Of a stretch of 63,167 nt of DNA, positions 36,265 to 44,403 are shown piece after piece. Source of the stretch: Bacteroidales bacterium UBA6244 (GTDB lineage Bacteria > Bacteroidota > Bacteroidia > Bacteroidales > F082); NCBI GenBank assembly GCA_002440885.1, contig DJVY01000186.1:1-63167 (forward strand), given 5' to 3'. A program made the translations under genes and the position numbers. Under the pieces are notes generated by a model. It was not told the DNA's origin. It was given only the letters and a program-made list of their open reading frames with translations, and made no database searches. Position 1 is the stretch's first letter. Every line of letters begins with the position of its first letter.

Positions 36265-37350
36265 ATGGGCGAACTAAGATTAATGAAGGGTAACGAGGCA
36301 TTGGCCGAGGCTGCTATACGCGCCGGGGTTGATGGCTATTTCGGATACCCTATAACCCCTCAGTCGGAGGTAATTGAATATTTAATGTCTGAAAAACCCC
36401 ACGAACGTACAGGGATGGTTGTTTTACAGGCTGAAAGCGAGGTGGCTTCCATTAACATGCTTTATGGTGGTGGGGGCACAGGAAAAAAAGTAATGACTTC
36501 ATCATCAAGTCCGGGTATCAGTTTAATGCAGGAAGGTCTTTCATACCTTGCCGGAGCGGAGATACCATGCGTTGTTGCCAACGTAGTGCGCGGCGGCCCA
36601 GGACTTGGCGATATACAACCAGCCCAGAGCGATTATTTTCAATCGGTAAAAGGTGGAGGCCATGGTGACTACCGTTTGTTTGTTATAGCCCCTGCTTCTG
36701 TTCAGGAAATGAGTGACTTCGTGCCGCTCGCATTCGATGTGGCCTTTAAATACCGCATTCCTTCCCTCATTGTATCGGATGGTTTGATTGGTCAGATGAT
36801 GGAAAAGGTTGAGCTATTTGACCCGATACCAAGATTAACCGATGAGGAAGTTATTGCACGTTATCCATGGGCTACCAACGGAAAACCCAAAGGTAAGGAA
36901 CGTCGGATACTAACCTCACTGGATCTTGATCCCCACAAAATGGAAAGGCATAACTGGGCACTTCAGGAAAAGTACAAGCTTATTGAGGAAAATGAAACCC
37001 GCTTTGAATTGATTGGTTGTGATGATGCCGAATACATTATCGTGGCCTACGGATCAAGTTCTCGTATTGCGCAAAAATCAATTCAATTAGCCCGCAAAAA
37101 AGGCATTAAAGTTGGCTTGCTACGTTTAATCACACTCTGGCCTTTTCCAAAGAAACCCATTGAGGAATTTGTAAAAAATGGAATTAAAGGTTTCCTTACT
37201 GTTGAAATGAGTGCCGGACAAATGATTGAGGATGTTAAACTGGTGGTGGAAGGCCGCGCCAAAGTTGAACATTTTGGACGTTATGGCGGGGTAATCCATT
37301 CACCCGAAGAGGTGCTCGAAGCGCTTGAACAAAAATTAATAGGAGGATAA
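36265..37350 (+). CDS. vorB: 2-oxoacid:ferredoxin oxidoreductase alpha subunit (VorB type)
   Basis: Alpha subunit of a thiamine-dependent 2-oxoacid:ferredoxin oxidoreductase, 361 residues. It begins MGELRLMKGNEALAEAAIRAGVDGYFGYPITPQ in part; the GYPITPQSEVIEYL block is diagnostic of the pyruvate/2-oxoacid reductase alpha chain. SSSPGISLMQEGLSYL and GPGLGDIQPAQSD also fit. Comparison with known subunits in Bacteroidota suggests the branched-chain (3-methyl-2-oxobutanoate) type, but 2-oxoglutarate (KorA) activity cannot be excluded. The complex makes acyl-CoA, CO2 and reduced ferredoxin. The start is the ATG at 36265, in frame within a longer open stretch. Confidence 0.9.
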   Translation: MGELRLMKGNEALAEAAIRAGVDGYFGYPITPQSEVIEYLMSEKPHERTGMVVLQAESEVASINMLYGGGGTGKKVMTSSSSPGISLMQEGLSYLAGAEIPCVVANVVRGGPGLGDIQPAQSDYFQSVKGGGHGDYRLFVIAPASVQEMSDFVPLAFDVAFKYRIPSLIVSDGLIGQMMEKVELFDPIPRLTDEEVIARYPWATNGKPKGKERRILTSLDLDPHKMERHNWALQEKYKLIEENETRFELIGCDDAEYIIVAYGSSSRIAQKSIQLARKKGIKVGLLRLITLWPFPKKPIEEFVKNGIKGFLTVEMSAGQMIEDVKLVVEGRAKVEHFGRYGGVIHSPEEVLEALEQKLIGG

Positions 37351-37353
37351 GTC

Positions 37354-38145
37354 ATGGCAGAAATCACACTACAAGATATTATAAAACCTGAAAACCTGGT
37401 CTACCAAAAAACCAAGTTAATGACCGATAAAACCCTGAGTTATTGCCCCGGGTGTGGTCATGGTACTGCCCACAGGTTGATTATGGAAGTCATAGAAGAA
37501 CTCGGTAAGGAAAATGACACCATTGGCGTAGCTCCGGTAGGCTGTTCTGTACTGGCTTACGAGTTTATGAATGTTGACATGCAGGAAGCTGCTCATGGAC
37601 GTGCTCCTGCTGTGGCCACAGCCATCAAAAGATTGTGGCCCGGAAAAGTGGTCTTCTCCTATCAGGGTGATGGCGATTTGGCTGCTATCGGAACAGCTGA
37701 AACCATACATGCCTGTAACCGCGGCGAAAGAATCGTGATGGTGTTTATCAACAATGGGATTTATGGCATGACCGGCGGCCAGATGGCTCCCACTACGCTA
37801 CCAAACATGAAAACAGCCACCTCGCCTTACGGAAGAGACATCGACATGATGGGAAACCCGCTTAAAATGACTGAGTTGGTGTCGTATCTTCCAGGTACTT
37901 ATTTTGTTACCCGCCAGGCTGTGCACACGCCCGCCGCTGTACGTAAGGCAAAACGTGCCCTACGCATGGCTTTCCAAAACCAAATTGATGGAAAACCGGG
38001 TGTGAGTTTCGTGGAAATTGTTTCTAACTGCAACTCAGGCTGGAAAATGGAACCCGTGCAGGCCAACACCTGGATGGAGGAAAACATGTTCCCGTTCTAT
38101 CAGTTAGGTGACATTAAAGTCGATGGTAAGTTGATCGACAGGTAA
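37354..38145 (+). CDS. vorA: 2-oxoacid:ferredoxin oxidoreductase beta subunit (TPP-binding)
   Basis: Thiamine-diphosphate-binding beta subunit, 263 residues. CPGCGHGTAHRL near the start and FSYQGDGDLAAIGTAETIHACNRGE, with the GDGD metal/TPP motif followed by the N-containing VFINNGIYGMTGGQMAPTT, are the hallmarks. The protein lacks its own Fe-S cluster motifs, apart from the cysteines of the N-terminal loop, consistent with the separate ferredoxin subunit. It follows vorB by three bases and is translated from the same message. The name vorA is used in the sense of the VOR complex; KorB is the equivalent label. Confidence 0.9.
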   Translation: MAEITLQDIIKPENLVYQKTKLMTDKTLSYCPGCGHGTAHRLIMEVIEELGKENDTIGVAPVGCSVLAYEFMNVDMQEAAHGRAPAVATAIKRLWPGKVVFSYQGDGDLAAIGTAETIHACNRGERIVMVFINNGIYGMTGGQMAPTTLPNMKTATSPYGRDIDMMGNPLKMTELVSYLPGTYFVTRQAVHTPAAVRKAKRALRMAFQNQIDGKPGVSFVEIVSNCNSGWKMEPVQANTWMEENMFPFYQLGDIKVDGKLIDR

Positions 38146-38166
38146 TTAATTTAAAATCTGAAGAAA

Positions 38167-38709
38167 ATGACAGAAGAAATTATCATAGCAGGATTCGGTG
38201 GTCAAGGGGTGCTTTCCATGGGAAAGATTCTTGCCTATTCGGGTATTATGCAAGATCAGGAAGTGAGCTGGATGCCCGCCTATGGACCTGAAATGCGCGG
38301 CGGTACAGCTAATGTTACCGTAATCATCAGCGATGAACGCATCAGTTCGCCAACACTTACCGCTTACGATACCGCCATCATACTGAATCAGCAATCGATG
38401 GACAAATTTGAGCATTCGGTAAAACCCGGAGGTGTGTTGTTGTACGATCCCAATGGTATTATTCATCCTCCCACACGTACCGACATCACCATTTATAAAA
38501 TAGAAGGGGCAAAGCTTGCTGCCGAAATGGGGAACACGAAGATTTTTAACATGATAGTGTTGGGCGGATACATGAAAGTAAAACCAATTGTCAAGCTTGA
38601 AAATGTGATAAAAGGTTTGAAAAAATCGCTTCCCGAGCGGTATCATAAGCTCATTCCGCTTAATGAAGACGCCATTACGATGGGAATGAAAAACGTTATC
38701 GAGAACTAA
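38167..38709 (+). CDS. vorC: 2-oxoacid:ferredoxin oxidoreductase gamma subunit
   Basis: Gamma subunit of the complex, 180 residues. The signature is FGGQGVLSMGKILAYSG followed by SWMPAYGPEMRGGTANVTVIIS and the ending block FNMIVLGGYM. The subunit binds part of the CoA or contributes to alpha/beta contacts. It is the last gene of the ferredoxin-alpha-beta-gamma operon. A stem-loop with a T tract lies 43 bases after its stop. Convergent frames on the other strand at this locus are shadows. Confidence 0.9.
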   Translation: MTEEIIIAGFGGQGVLSMGKILAYSGIMQDQEVSWMPAYGPEMRGGTANVTVIISDERISSPTLTAYDTAIILNQQSMDKFEHSVKPGGVLLYDPNGIIHPPTRTDITIYKIEGAKLAAEMGNTKIFNMIVLGGYMKVKPIVKLENVIKGLKKSLPERYHKLIPLNEDAITMGMKNVIEN

Positions 38710-38751
38710 CCGAATAATTATTTTTCTTGTCTTTGCCAAGGCAAAAATGCG

Positions 38752-38787
38752 ACCCGGATTAATATTTTTAGTGTTAATCCGGGTTTT
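38752..38787 (+). terminator. intrinsic terminator of the Vor operon
   Basis: An 11-bp perfect stem, ACCCGGATTAA (38752-38762) with TTAATCCGGGT (38774-38784), has an 11-base loop and then TTTT. It lies 43 bases past the gamma subunit stop and just before the cspA promoter region. Confidence 0.8.
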
Positions 38788-38802
38788 GTATAATTATTCG
38801 TT

Positions 38803-38810
38803 TATATTTG
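38803..38810 (+). promoter_or_regulatory. candidate -7 box of the cold-shock gene
   Basis: TATATTTG fits TAnnTTTG. The cold-shock ATG lies 29 bases downstream. No good -33 partner is seen at the right distance. Confidence 0.4.
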
Positions 38811-38838
38811 CCGCAGTTTTAATTTCAATAATACGCAT

Positions 38839-39030
38839 ATGAGTACTGGAAAAGTGAAATTTTTTAACACTTCCAAAGGTTACGGTTTCATCATTGATGA
38901 AGAAACCGGAAAAGAACATTTTGTTCATGTCTCGGGTTTGATCGACAATATCCAAGACGACGATTTAGTAACATTTGAATTGAAGGAAGGAAAAAAAGGC
39001 TTGATGGCAGCTGATGTCAGAAGAGCTTAA
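38839..39030 (+). CDS. Cold-shock domain protein
   Basis: A 63-residue single cold-shock domain of the CspA family. RNP1 is KGYGFI and RNP2 is HFVHVSGL in the usual order, with the start GKVKFFNTS. It lacks one of the C-terminal strand residues (ending AADVRRA) but is otherwise full length. It binds single-stranded RNA or DNA and acts as an RNA chaperone. It is preceded by the Vor terminator and followed by its own strong terminator, so it is monocistronic. Confidence 0.95.
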   Translation: MSTGKVKFFNTSKGYGFIIDEETGKEHFVHVSGLIDNIQDDDLVTFELKEGKKGLMAADVRRA

Positions 39031-39057
39031 TACCATACCCGAAAATCAAAACGACTT

Positions 39058-39083
39058 AGTCCCGCAATTTGCGGGACTTTTTT
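39058..39083 (+). terminator. intrinsic terminator of the cold-shock gene
   Basis: Stem AGTCCCGC (39058-39065) with GCGGGACT (39071-39078) has a 5-base loop and is followed by five T residues. It lies between the convergent cold-shock and haem-binding genes. Confidence 0.88.
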
Positions 39084-39085
39084 GT

Positions 39086-39532
39086 TTAAAACAGGGTTTC
39101 GCCAAATTCTTCTGTCCAGTCAGAAAGGGCTTGCCGTTGTGCGTCAGTCAACCGGGCTTCAGGATGCAACGGAGGGTAAATTTTCATAGGCATGGATTTA
39201 TCCAATACCTCTTCAGATATTTCAGATAAAAACTTCAGTTTTTTGGAGACAGGTTGGATCTCCCAATCTGAAAAATTTAAATGCGATCTGCCTTCTCTTA
39301 TATCTCGGTTAACCAAATACGAAACCGGAGCAACATAGGCATACCAAGGGTAATGGCTCTCATTAGAATGACAATCGTAGCAAGCGTTTTTCAAAATATG
39401 TACAATGGGATCAGGTATTTCGTTGTTAACGATTAAATCAGATGGGTTGTCGGGATTTACTTCCGGGCGATTAGAGGGAATTACTTGTAAGATGAGCAAC
39501 AGGACAAGCAGTATCCATAGTACTTTTTTCAT
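39086..39532 (-). CDS. Haem-binding domain protein (single c-type haem)
   Basis: A 148-residue exported protein with an N-terminal hydrophobic anchor (MKKVLWILLVLLLILQVIPS). A single CYDCHSNES motif (CxxCH) is the covalent haem site, followed by YPWYAYVAPVSYLV and a C-terminal HPEARLTDAQRQALSDW that carries a possible distal ligand. It matches the haem-binding family (DUF/haem_bd) of Bacteroidota, which is close to the N-terminal halves of larger cytochromes. It is monocistronic and convergent with the cold-shock gene. Its redox partner is unknown; the system that would attach the haem could be the CcsBA encoded at 54,857. Confidence 0.85.
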   Translation of the reverse strand: MKKVLWILLVLLLILQVIPSNRPEVNPDNPSDLIVNNEIPDPIVHILKNACYDCHSNESHYPWYAYVAPVSYLVNRDIREGRSHLNFSDWEIQPVSKKLKFLSEISEEVLDKSMPMKIYPPLHPEARLTDAQRQALSDWTEEFGETLF

Positions 39533-40002
39533 GGTAGTTTAGTTTAATATTTGCGAAACAAATGTATACTAATTTTTAATAGGTGTGCAAAGCGATGACT
39601 GTTTAGATGGCGGGAGGAGATTTTAGGAGATTACACGGAGACGTCACGGTACATGTAGTTTTGGAGCTGTTACACGGAGTTGCGCGGAGACGTCACGGAG
39701 GTACGCGGAGTTGGGCAAAGAAAATCATCGCATTATATTATCCTCTTATACAGGCTAATGAGAACTCAACCTCAACTGAGAAGCTTAAGTTGCAAATAAA
39801 ATGCGCGAGAACTAATTCTGTCTAAATCCGCCAGAAATCACTCTGTGCAGAAAAACCCAATCGTATGGAAATCATTTATTGTCAGAGATTTCATTTTTTT
39901 TGTACGGCCTTACTCATTTTAAAATCGTTCTAAATACTTGTAATTCTGTAAAATAAAGCCCATTAATTGGTAGTTTTGTAGCCATAGTAAATATTAAATG
40001 CA
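39533..40002. other. gene-free stretch upstream of the acyl-CoA synthetase
   Basis: A 470-base gap that includes the CGGAG repeats (39632-39715) and, near its right end, a -7-like TAGTTTTG at 39971-39978, 25 bases before the synthetase start. Otherwise nothing recognisable. Confidence 0.5.
39632..39715. repeat. short CRCGGAG direct repeats
   Basis: The segment contains several tandem and spaced copies of an (A/G)C(A/G)CGGAG-like heptamer (for example ACACGGAG, GCGCGGAG, TACGCGGAG) with two copies of CGGAGACGTCACGG. It lies in the gene-free gap between the haem-binding protein and the acyl-CoA synthetase. No promoter or coding function is obvious; the weak reading frame across it is unlikely to be real. 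Confidence 0.6.
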
Positions 40003-42057
40003 ATGATCAATAAGCAGCTGACTCATCCACAGAGTATTGTTGTAGTGGGTGCTTCAAACGATATACAAAAACCGGGAGGTAAAATCCTGAAAAACATCCT
40101 TGACGGAAAATTTTCCGGCGAGTTGTATGTAATCAACCCAAAGGAAGACACTGTTCAGGGTGTCAGGAGTTTCAAGAGTCCGGATTTACTTCCTGAGGTA
40201 GATATGGCCATCATTGCCATTGCCGCCAGGCACACTCCCGAGGTGGTAGAATACCTCACCGAGCATAAAAATACACGGGCTTTTATTATCCTTTCGGCAG
40301 GTTTCAGCGAAGAAAGCCATGAAGGCAAGAAGCTGGAAGACAGAATAGTAAGTGCTGTTAACAAGGTAGGAGGAGCCTTGATAGGTCCTAACTGTGTGGG
40401 CATTCTCACGCCTCAGCACCAGAGTATATTTACTGAACCTATTCCGAAACTTTCGTCTCAGGGGTGCGATTTTATTACCGGTTCGGGAGCCACTGCCGTA
40501 TTTATTATGGAAGCCGCCATACCGAATGGATTGCAGTTTGCCAATGTTTACTCGGTTGGAAATTCGGCTCAGCTTGGGGTGGAGGACATCCTAAAGCACA
40601 TGGACGAAACTTTTAATCCGGAAACCGACTCCAGGGTGAAGATACTTTACATGGAGAATATTGAGAAACCGGAAATGCTTTTAAAACATGCTTCGTCTCT
40701 GGTAAGAAAAGGGTGTCGTATAGCAGCAATAAAATCAGGCACTTCAGATGCCGGTAGTCGCGCGGCTTCGTCGCATACTGGTGCGCTGGCTAGTCCCGAC
40801 GCCGCCGTAGATGCCTTGTTTAAAAAGGCCGGTATTGTTAGATGTTATGGTCGACAAGACCTGATCAGTGTAGCCTCTGTATTCATGTTTCCCGAACTTA
40901 AAGGCAAAAATGTCGCCATCATCACCCATGCGGGCGGTCCGGCCGTCATGCTTACCGATACACTTTCCAATGGCGGATTAGCTGTTCCAGCGCTTAGCGG
41001 AGAAAAAGCAGAAGCGTTGAAAGAAAAGCTTTTTCCGGGTTCTTCTGTGTCCAACCCTATCGATTTTTTAGCCACTGGAACAGCTGAACAGTTAGGGATA
41101 ATTATTGATGCCGTAAACAATGATTTTGACGACATTGACGCGATGGTCGTGATTTTTGGAACTCCGGGACTATTTCCTATTTTTGATGTGTACGATCTGT
41201 TACACGAAAAAATGAAAACCTCCTCAAAACCCATATTTCCTGTGCTGCCTTCGGGGATAACTGCTGCTGAAGAAATAGCCGCGTTTGTTGATCAGGAAAG
41301 GGTGTTTTTTCCTGATGAAGTGGTGTTGGGAAAGGCTTTGTCACGCGTTTACTATACCCCAAAACCTGTGAATCCTTCCATTGAGATCCATGTAGATACT
41401 AAAACAATTCGCCAAATAGTTGATAGTTCTGACAATGGTTATCTTGCACCTACCTTTGTACAACAATTGTTAGATGCCGCAGGTATAGCCAGAGCAAAGG
41501 AGTTGGTTGTTACCGAGTCAGATAGGTTGGTGGCCGCAGCAGAAGAGGTTGGTTTCCCGTTGGTGATGAAGGTGGTAGGCCCGGTTCATAAATCCGATGT
41601 TGGAGGAGTTACCCTTAACATTCGCTCCACCGAAAAAGCCATGATGGAAATGGATCGCATGATGCAGATCCCCGAAGCTACGGGTGTGCTTTTACAACCC
41701 ATGCTTACAGGTTTGGAACTTTTTGCCGGAGTGAAAAAGGAAGATAAATTCGGGCACATGATTCTGTTTGGGCTTGGCGGGATTTTTATCGAAGTGCTAA
41801 AGGATGTGGTGAACCTGCTTGCTCCTGTATCTGCCGATGAGGTGAAAGATGGGCTTAAGGAATTAAAGGCCTATAAAATGATTCAGGGTACAAGAGGTAT
41901 GGAAGGGGTAAACGAAGCCCTTTTCGTGGATACTGTTTGCCGTTTGTCGGCACTCGTTTCTGCTGCGCCCGAAATTTCCGAACTCGATCTTAACCCTTTG
42001 CTGGGGAGACAAGCGGCTGTTGTGGCCGTTGATGCCCGCATCAAAATAGAAAAATGA
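40003..42057 (+). CDS. ADP-forming acyl-CoA synthetase (acetate-CoA ligase type)
   Basis: A 684-residue enzyme with the fused alpha-beta arrangement of acyl-CoA synthetase (ADP-forming). It converts acyl-CoA, ADP and phosphate to the free acid, ATP and CoA. The N-terminal CoA-binding half begins with HPQSIVVVGASNDIQKPGG; the catalytic phosphohistidine lies in SSHTGALASPDAA and the phosphate/succinyl-CoA ligase-like region follows. The C-terminal half is an ATP-grasp domain (EEVGFPLVMKVVGPVHKSDVGGVTLNI). It could use acetyl-, isobutyryl- or isovaleryl-CoA. With the Vor complex upstream it would give substrate-level ATP. Its stop overlaps the next start by four bases. Confidence 0.9.
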   Translation: MINKQLTHPQSIVVVGASNDIQKPGGKILKNILDGKFSGELYVINPKEDTVQGVRSFKSPDLLPEVDMAIIAIAARHTPEVVEYLTEHKNTRAFIILSAGFSEESHEGKKLEDRIVSAVNKVGGALIGPNCVGILTPQHQSIFTEPIPKLSSQGCDFITGSGATAVFIMEAAIPNGLQFANVYSVGNSAQLGVEDILKHMDETFNPETDSRVKILYMENIEKPEMLLKHASSLVRKGCRIAAIKSGTSDAGSRAASSHTGALASPDAAVDALFKKAGIVRCYGRQDLISVASVFMFPELKGKNVAIITHAGGPAVMLTDTLSNGGLAVPALSGEKAEALKEKLFPGSSVSNPIDFLATGTAEQLGIIIDAVNNDFDDIDAMVVIFGTPGLFPIFDVYDLLHEKMKTSSKPIFPVLPSGITAAEEIAAFVDQERVFFPDEVVLGKALSRVYYTPKPVNPSIEIHVDTKTIRQIVDSSDNGYLAPTFVQQLLDAAGIARAKELVVTESDRLVAAAEEVGFPLVMKVVGPVHKSDVGGVTLNIRSTEKAMMEMDRMMQIPEATGVLLQPMLTGLELFAGVKKEDKFGHMILFGLGGIFIEVLKDVVNLLAPVSADEVKDGLKELKAYKMIQGTRGMEGVNEALFVDTVCRLSALVSAAPEISELDLNPLLGRQAAVVAVDARIKIEK

Positions 42058-42755
42058 ATTTTGTGAAAAAGCAAGATATTTATTTAGTTCTGTTAATGGC
42101 CGTGCTTTTTCTGCCCTTCATTGTAAGCCGGCAGCTTTTTAGCTGGTATCTGGAGTTTAATCATGCGCATGGACTTGTTACTTCGTTTGTAAAATTTGCC
42201 ATACTCGCTACATTGGGCGAGCTCATTGGGTTGCGGATAAAGACAGGGGCATACTACATGAAAGGATTTGGCATTCTTCCGCGCATGTTGATCTGGGGAT
42301 TGCTAGGGATTACCATAAAGATGGCTTTTGTCATTTTCGCCGTTGGAACCCCTGCATTTATGGATTACTGCGGTTTTCATCAGGCCGGGCAAGTGCTGAA
42401 AGGCACATTGACAATTCAAAAAGTGGCCGTGGCCTTTTGTGTCAGTGCCGCCATGAACCTGATCTATGCCCCAGTTATGATGACTTTTCACAAAATTACC
42501 GACACCCATATCCTCTCGAATGGAGGAACCCTGATTGGATTTTTTAAACCTATTCAGTTTAGAAAAATTTTTATAAATTTGAACTGGGATGTTCAGTGGA
42601 ACTTTGTCTTCAAAAAGACAATACCATTTTTCTGGATTCCGGCTCATACCATCACGTTCTTACTGCCTACGGACTTTCAGGTTCTTTTTGCAGCGCTTTT
42701 AGGCATTGCACTGGGAACAATTCTGGCTGTAGCTGACAGAACGAAAAAAGAATGA
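42054..42755 (+). CDS. Membrane protein with resemblance to Mpv17/PMP22-type proteins
   Basis: A 233-residue hydrophobic protein with four or five predicted transmembrane helices: VLLMAVLFLPFIVSRQLFSWY, FVKFAILATLGELIGL, ILPRMLIWGLLGITIKMAFVIFAVG, a more polar MNLIYAPVMMTFHKI stretch, and WNFVFKKTIPFFWIPAHTITFLLP. The last block (W.FVFKK..P.FWIPAHT..F) is similar to the C-terminal signature of Mpv17/PMP22 channel-like proteins, but the match is visual only. It is translationally coupled to the acyl-CoA synthetase (ATGA), which suggests a link to acid or CoA-ester handling. It might export a fatty acid or ion, but that is speculative. Confidence 0.6.
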   Translation: MNFVKKQDIYLVLLMAVLFLPFIVSRQLFSWYLEFNHAHGLVTSFVKFAILATLGELIGLRIKTGAYYMKGFGILPRMLIWGLLGITIKMAFVIFAVGTPAFMDYCGFHQAGQVLKGTLTIQKVAVAFCVSAAMNLIYAPVMMTFHKITDTHILSNGGTLIGFFKPIQFRKIFINLNWDVQWNFVFKKTIPFFWIPAHTITFLLPTDFQVLFAALLGIALGTILAVADRTKKE

Positions 42756-42780
42756 TAATAATTACAGCAAAATTATTTTT

Positions 42781-44091
42781 ATGAAATCAACACCTATTGA
42801 CTATCAAATTGTAACAGAAAAAATTAAAGCCAGTGGGCTAAAATCTGTTGGAACAGCCTCCATTAGGGAGATAAAAAAACTAATCGACGAAATTGAAAAA
42901 GCCACAGCCCAAAAGTTTATCCGAATGGAAATGGGAATCCCGGGCTTGCCTCCTGAAAAGATTGGAGTAGCGGGGCAAATAGAAGCCTTACAAAAGGGTG
43001 TGGCTGCAAAATATCCTGATATACAAGGGGTACCTGAGCTAAAAGAAGAGATATCCAGGTTTGTGAAACTGTACATGGATATCGAGGTGGACAAGGAAGG
43101 CTGCTTGCCTACCGTTGGCTCGATGCAGGGTGGATTTGCCTGTTTCCTGATGCTTAGCAGGCTTTTCAACGAACGCGACACAACCTTGTTTATCGATCCG
43201 GGTTTTCCCGTTCATAAGCAACAGCATCGTGTTCTGGGGCGGAAATTTGCCAGTTTCGATGTGTACAACTACCGGGGTGAGAAACTTCGCGAGAAGCTGG
43301 AATCCTATTTCAAGACCGGAAAAATACACTCGGTACTTTACAGCAACCCAAATAATCCATCCTGGATATGCTTTACAGAAGATGAATTGAAGATCATAGG
43401 TGAATTGGCTACCCAATACAATGTAGTGGTGATGGAAGATTTGGCTTATTTTGGAATGGATTTCCGCAAGGATTACTCAAAGCCCGGAATTCCGCCGTTT
43501 CAGCCCACCGTAGCACGTTATACCGACAATTATATTCTTTTTATATCCAGCTCGAAAGTGTTTAGCTATGCTGGCGAGCGTATCGGTATGATGGTGATTT
43601 CCAACAAGCTGTTCAACACCCGGTTTGAAGATTTGTTGGAGTATTATCCTTCGTCGCAGTTTGGTTACGCCATGATTTTTGGAACACTTTACCCTTTGAG
43701 TTCGGGTACTTCACATTCAGCTCAGTACGGTCTACTGGCTATGCTTAAGGCAGCCAACAACAACACGTTCAACATCACCAAATCAGTTTTGAATTACGGT
43801 GACAAGGCACGCGTTATGAAAAAACTTTTTACCGACAATGGTTTTGAAATTGTTTACGACACCGATATCGATCAGCCCATTGCCGATGGTTTTTACTTCA
43901 CTTTTTCGTATCCCGGCATGAATGCAGAACAGTTGCTGAATGAGCTTGTTTATTATGGAATTAGTGCTATTTCACTGCTTATTACCGGAAGCGAACGCAC
44001 TGAAGGTATACGCGCTTGTACATCGTTGGTGCAAGTAAGCCAGTTTGGTGATTTGGAACAAAGACTGAAACAGTTTAAGTCGGATCATTAA
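42781..44091 (+). CDS. PLP-dependent class I/II aminotransferase
   Basis: A fold-type I aminotransferase of 436 residues. The pyridoxal lysine lies in LFISSSKVFSYAGERIGMM, preceded by the conserved aspartate and tyrosine of VVMEDLAYFGMDF and the GSMQGGFACF loop. YSNPNNPSWICF is the usual Asn-containing block. Comparison with the subgroup suggests an aspartate/aromatic or branched-chain transaminase, with no definite substrate. It lies 25 bases after the membrane protein on the same strand and so probably belongs to the synthetase operon; supplying 2-oxo acids to the Vor complex would make sense of the neighbourhood. Confidence 0.82.
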   Translation: MKSTPIDYQIVTEKIKASGLKSVGTASIREIKKLIDEIEKATAQKFIRMEMGIPGLPPEKIGVAGQIEALQKGVAAKYPDIQGVPELKEEISRFVKLYMDIEVDKEGCLPTVGSMQGGFACFLMLSRLFNERDTTLFIDPGFPVHKQQHRVLGRKFASFDVYNYRGEKLREKLESYFKTGKIHSVLYSNPNNPSWICFTEDELKIIGELATQYNVVVMEDLAYFGMDFRKDYSKPGIPPFQPTVARYTDNYILFISSSKVFSYAGERIGMMVISNKLFNTRFEDLLEYYPSSQFGYAMIFGTLYPLSSGTSHSAQYGLLAMLKAANNNTFNITKSVLNYGDKARVMKKLFTDNGFEIVYDTDIDQPIADGFYFTFSYPGMNAEQLLNELVYYGISAISLLITGSERTEGIRACTSLVQVSQFGDLEQRLKQFKSDH

Positions 44092-44112
44092 AAGAGACGA
44101 TTCGCCGATAGG

Positions 44113-44160
44113 AGCACAGATGCCTGATAGGAACTATTCGGTATCTGTGCTTTTGTTTTT
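44113..44160 (+). terminator. candidate intrinsic terminator after the aminotransferase
   Basis: AGCACAGAT (44113-44121) pairs perfectly with ATCTGTGCT (44143-44151), with a 21-base loop, followed by a T-rich tract (TTTGTTTTT). It overlaps the stop of the convergent DUF1456 gene. The large loop lowers confidence. Confidence 0.6.
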
Positions 44161-44394
44161 CTGACTTTCGTCGGGAATCCCTCTTTTGTAAATGATCAAT
44201 CCATTTAAAAAATTACGCATAATTTGGTCTTGCAACACGACGTATTTGGGGTGGTCGTTTTTTCGGAAGAAAGCCCCTAATTCACTTTTAGAAATCCGAA
44301 AACCGGCCAGCATTAAAATCTCAACGATGTCTTCATCCTTAAGTTTTAATGCCACCCGTAATTTTTTTAGTATGTCGTTGTTACTGAGTGCCAT
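44134..44394 (-). CDS. DUF1456 (YehS-like) protein, single-repeat form
   Basis: An 86-residue protein with one DUF1456 unit: NNDILKKLRVALKLKDEDIVEILMLAGF and SKSELGAFFRKNDHPKYVVLQDQIMRNFLNGL, all-helical. The E. coli YehS protein has two such units and is about 150 residues, so this is the half-length version seen in Bacteroidota. Function is unknown. It starts ten bases before the EttA stop on the same strand, so it is probably the downstream partner in an ettA transcript. Confidence 0.8.
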   Translation of the reverse strand: MALSNNDILKKLRVALKLKDEDIVEILMLAGFRISKSELGAFFRKNDHPKYVVLQDQIMRNFLNGLIIYKRGIPDESQKNKSTDTE

Positions 44395-44403
44395 CGTAAG
44401 AAA

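Noticed and set aside
39607..39825. A 72-residue plus-strand reading frame over the CGGAG repeats.
   Set aside because: Its sequence is derived from the repeats, has no recognisable family and lacks a sensible start context.
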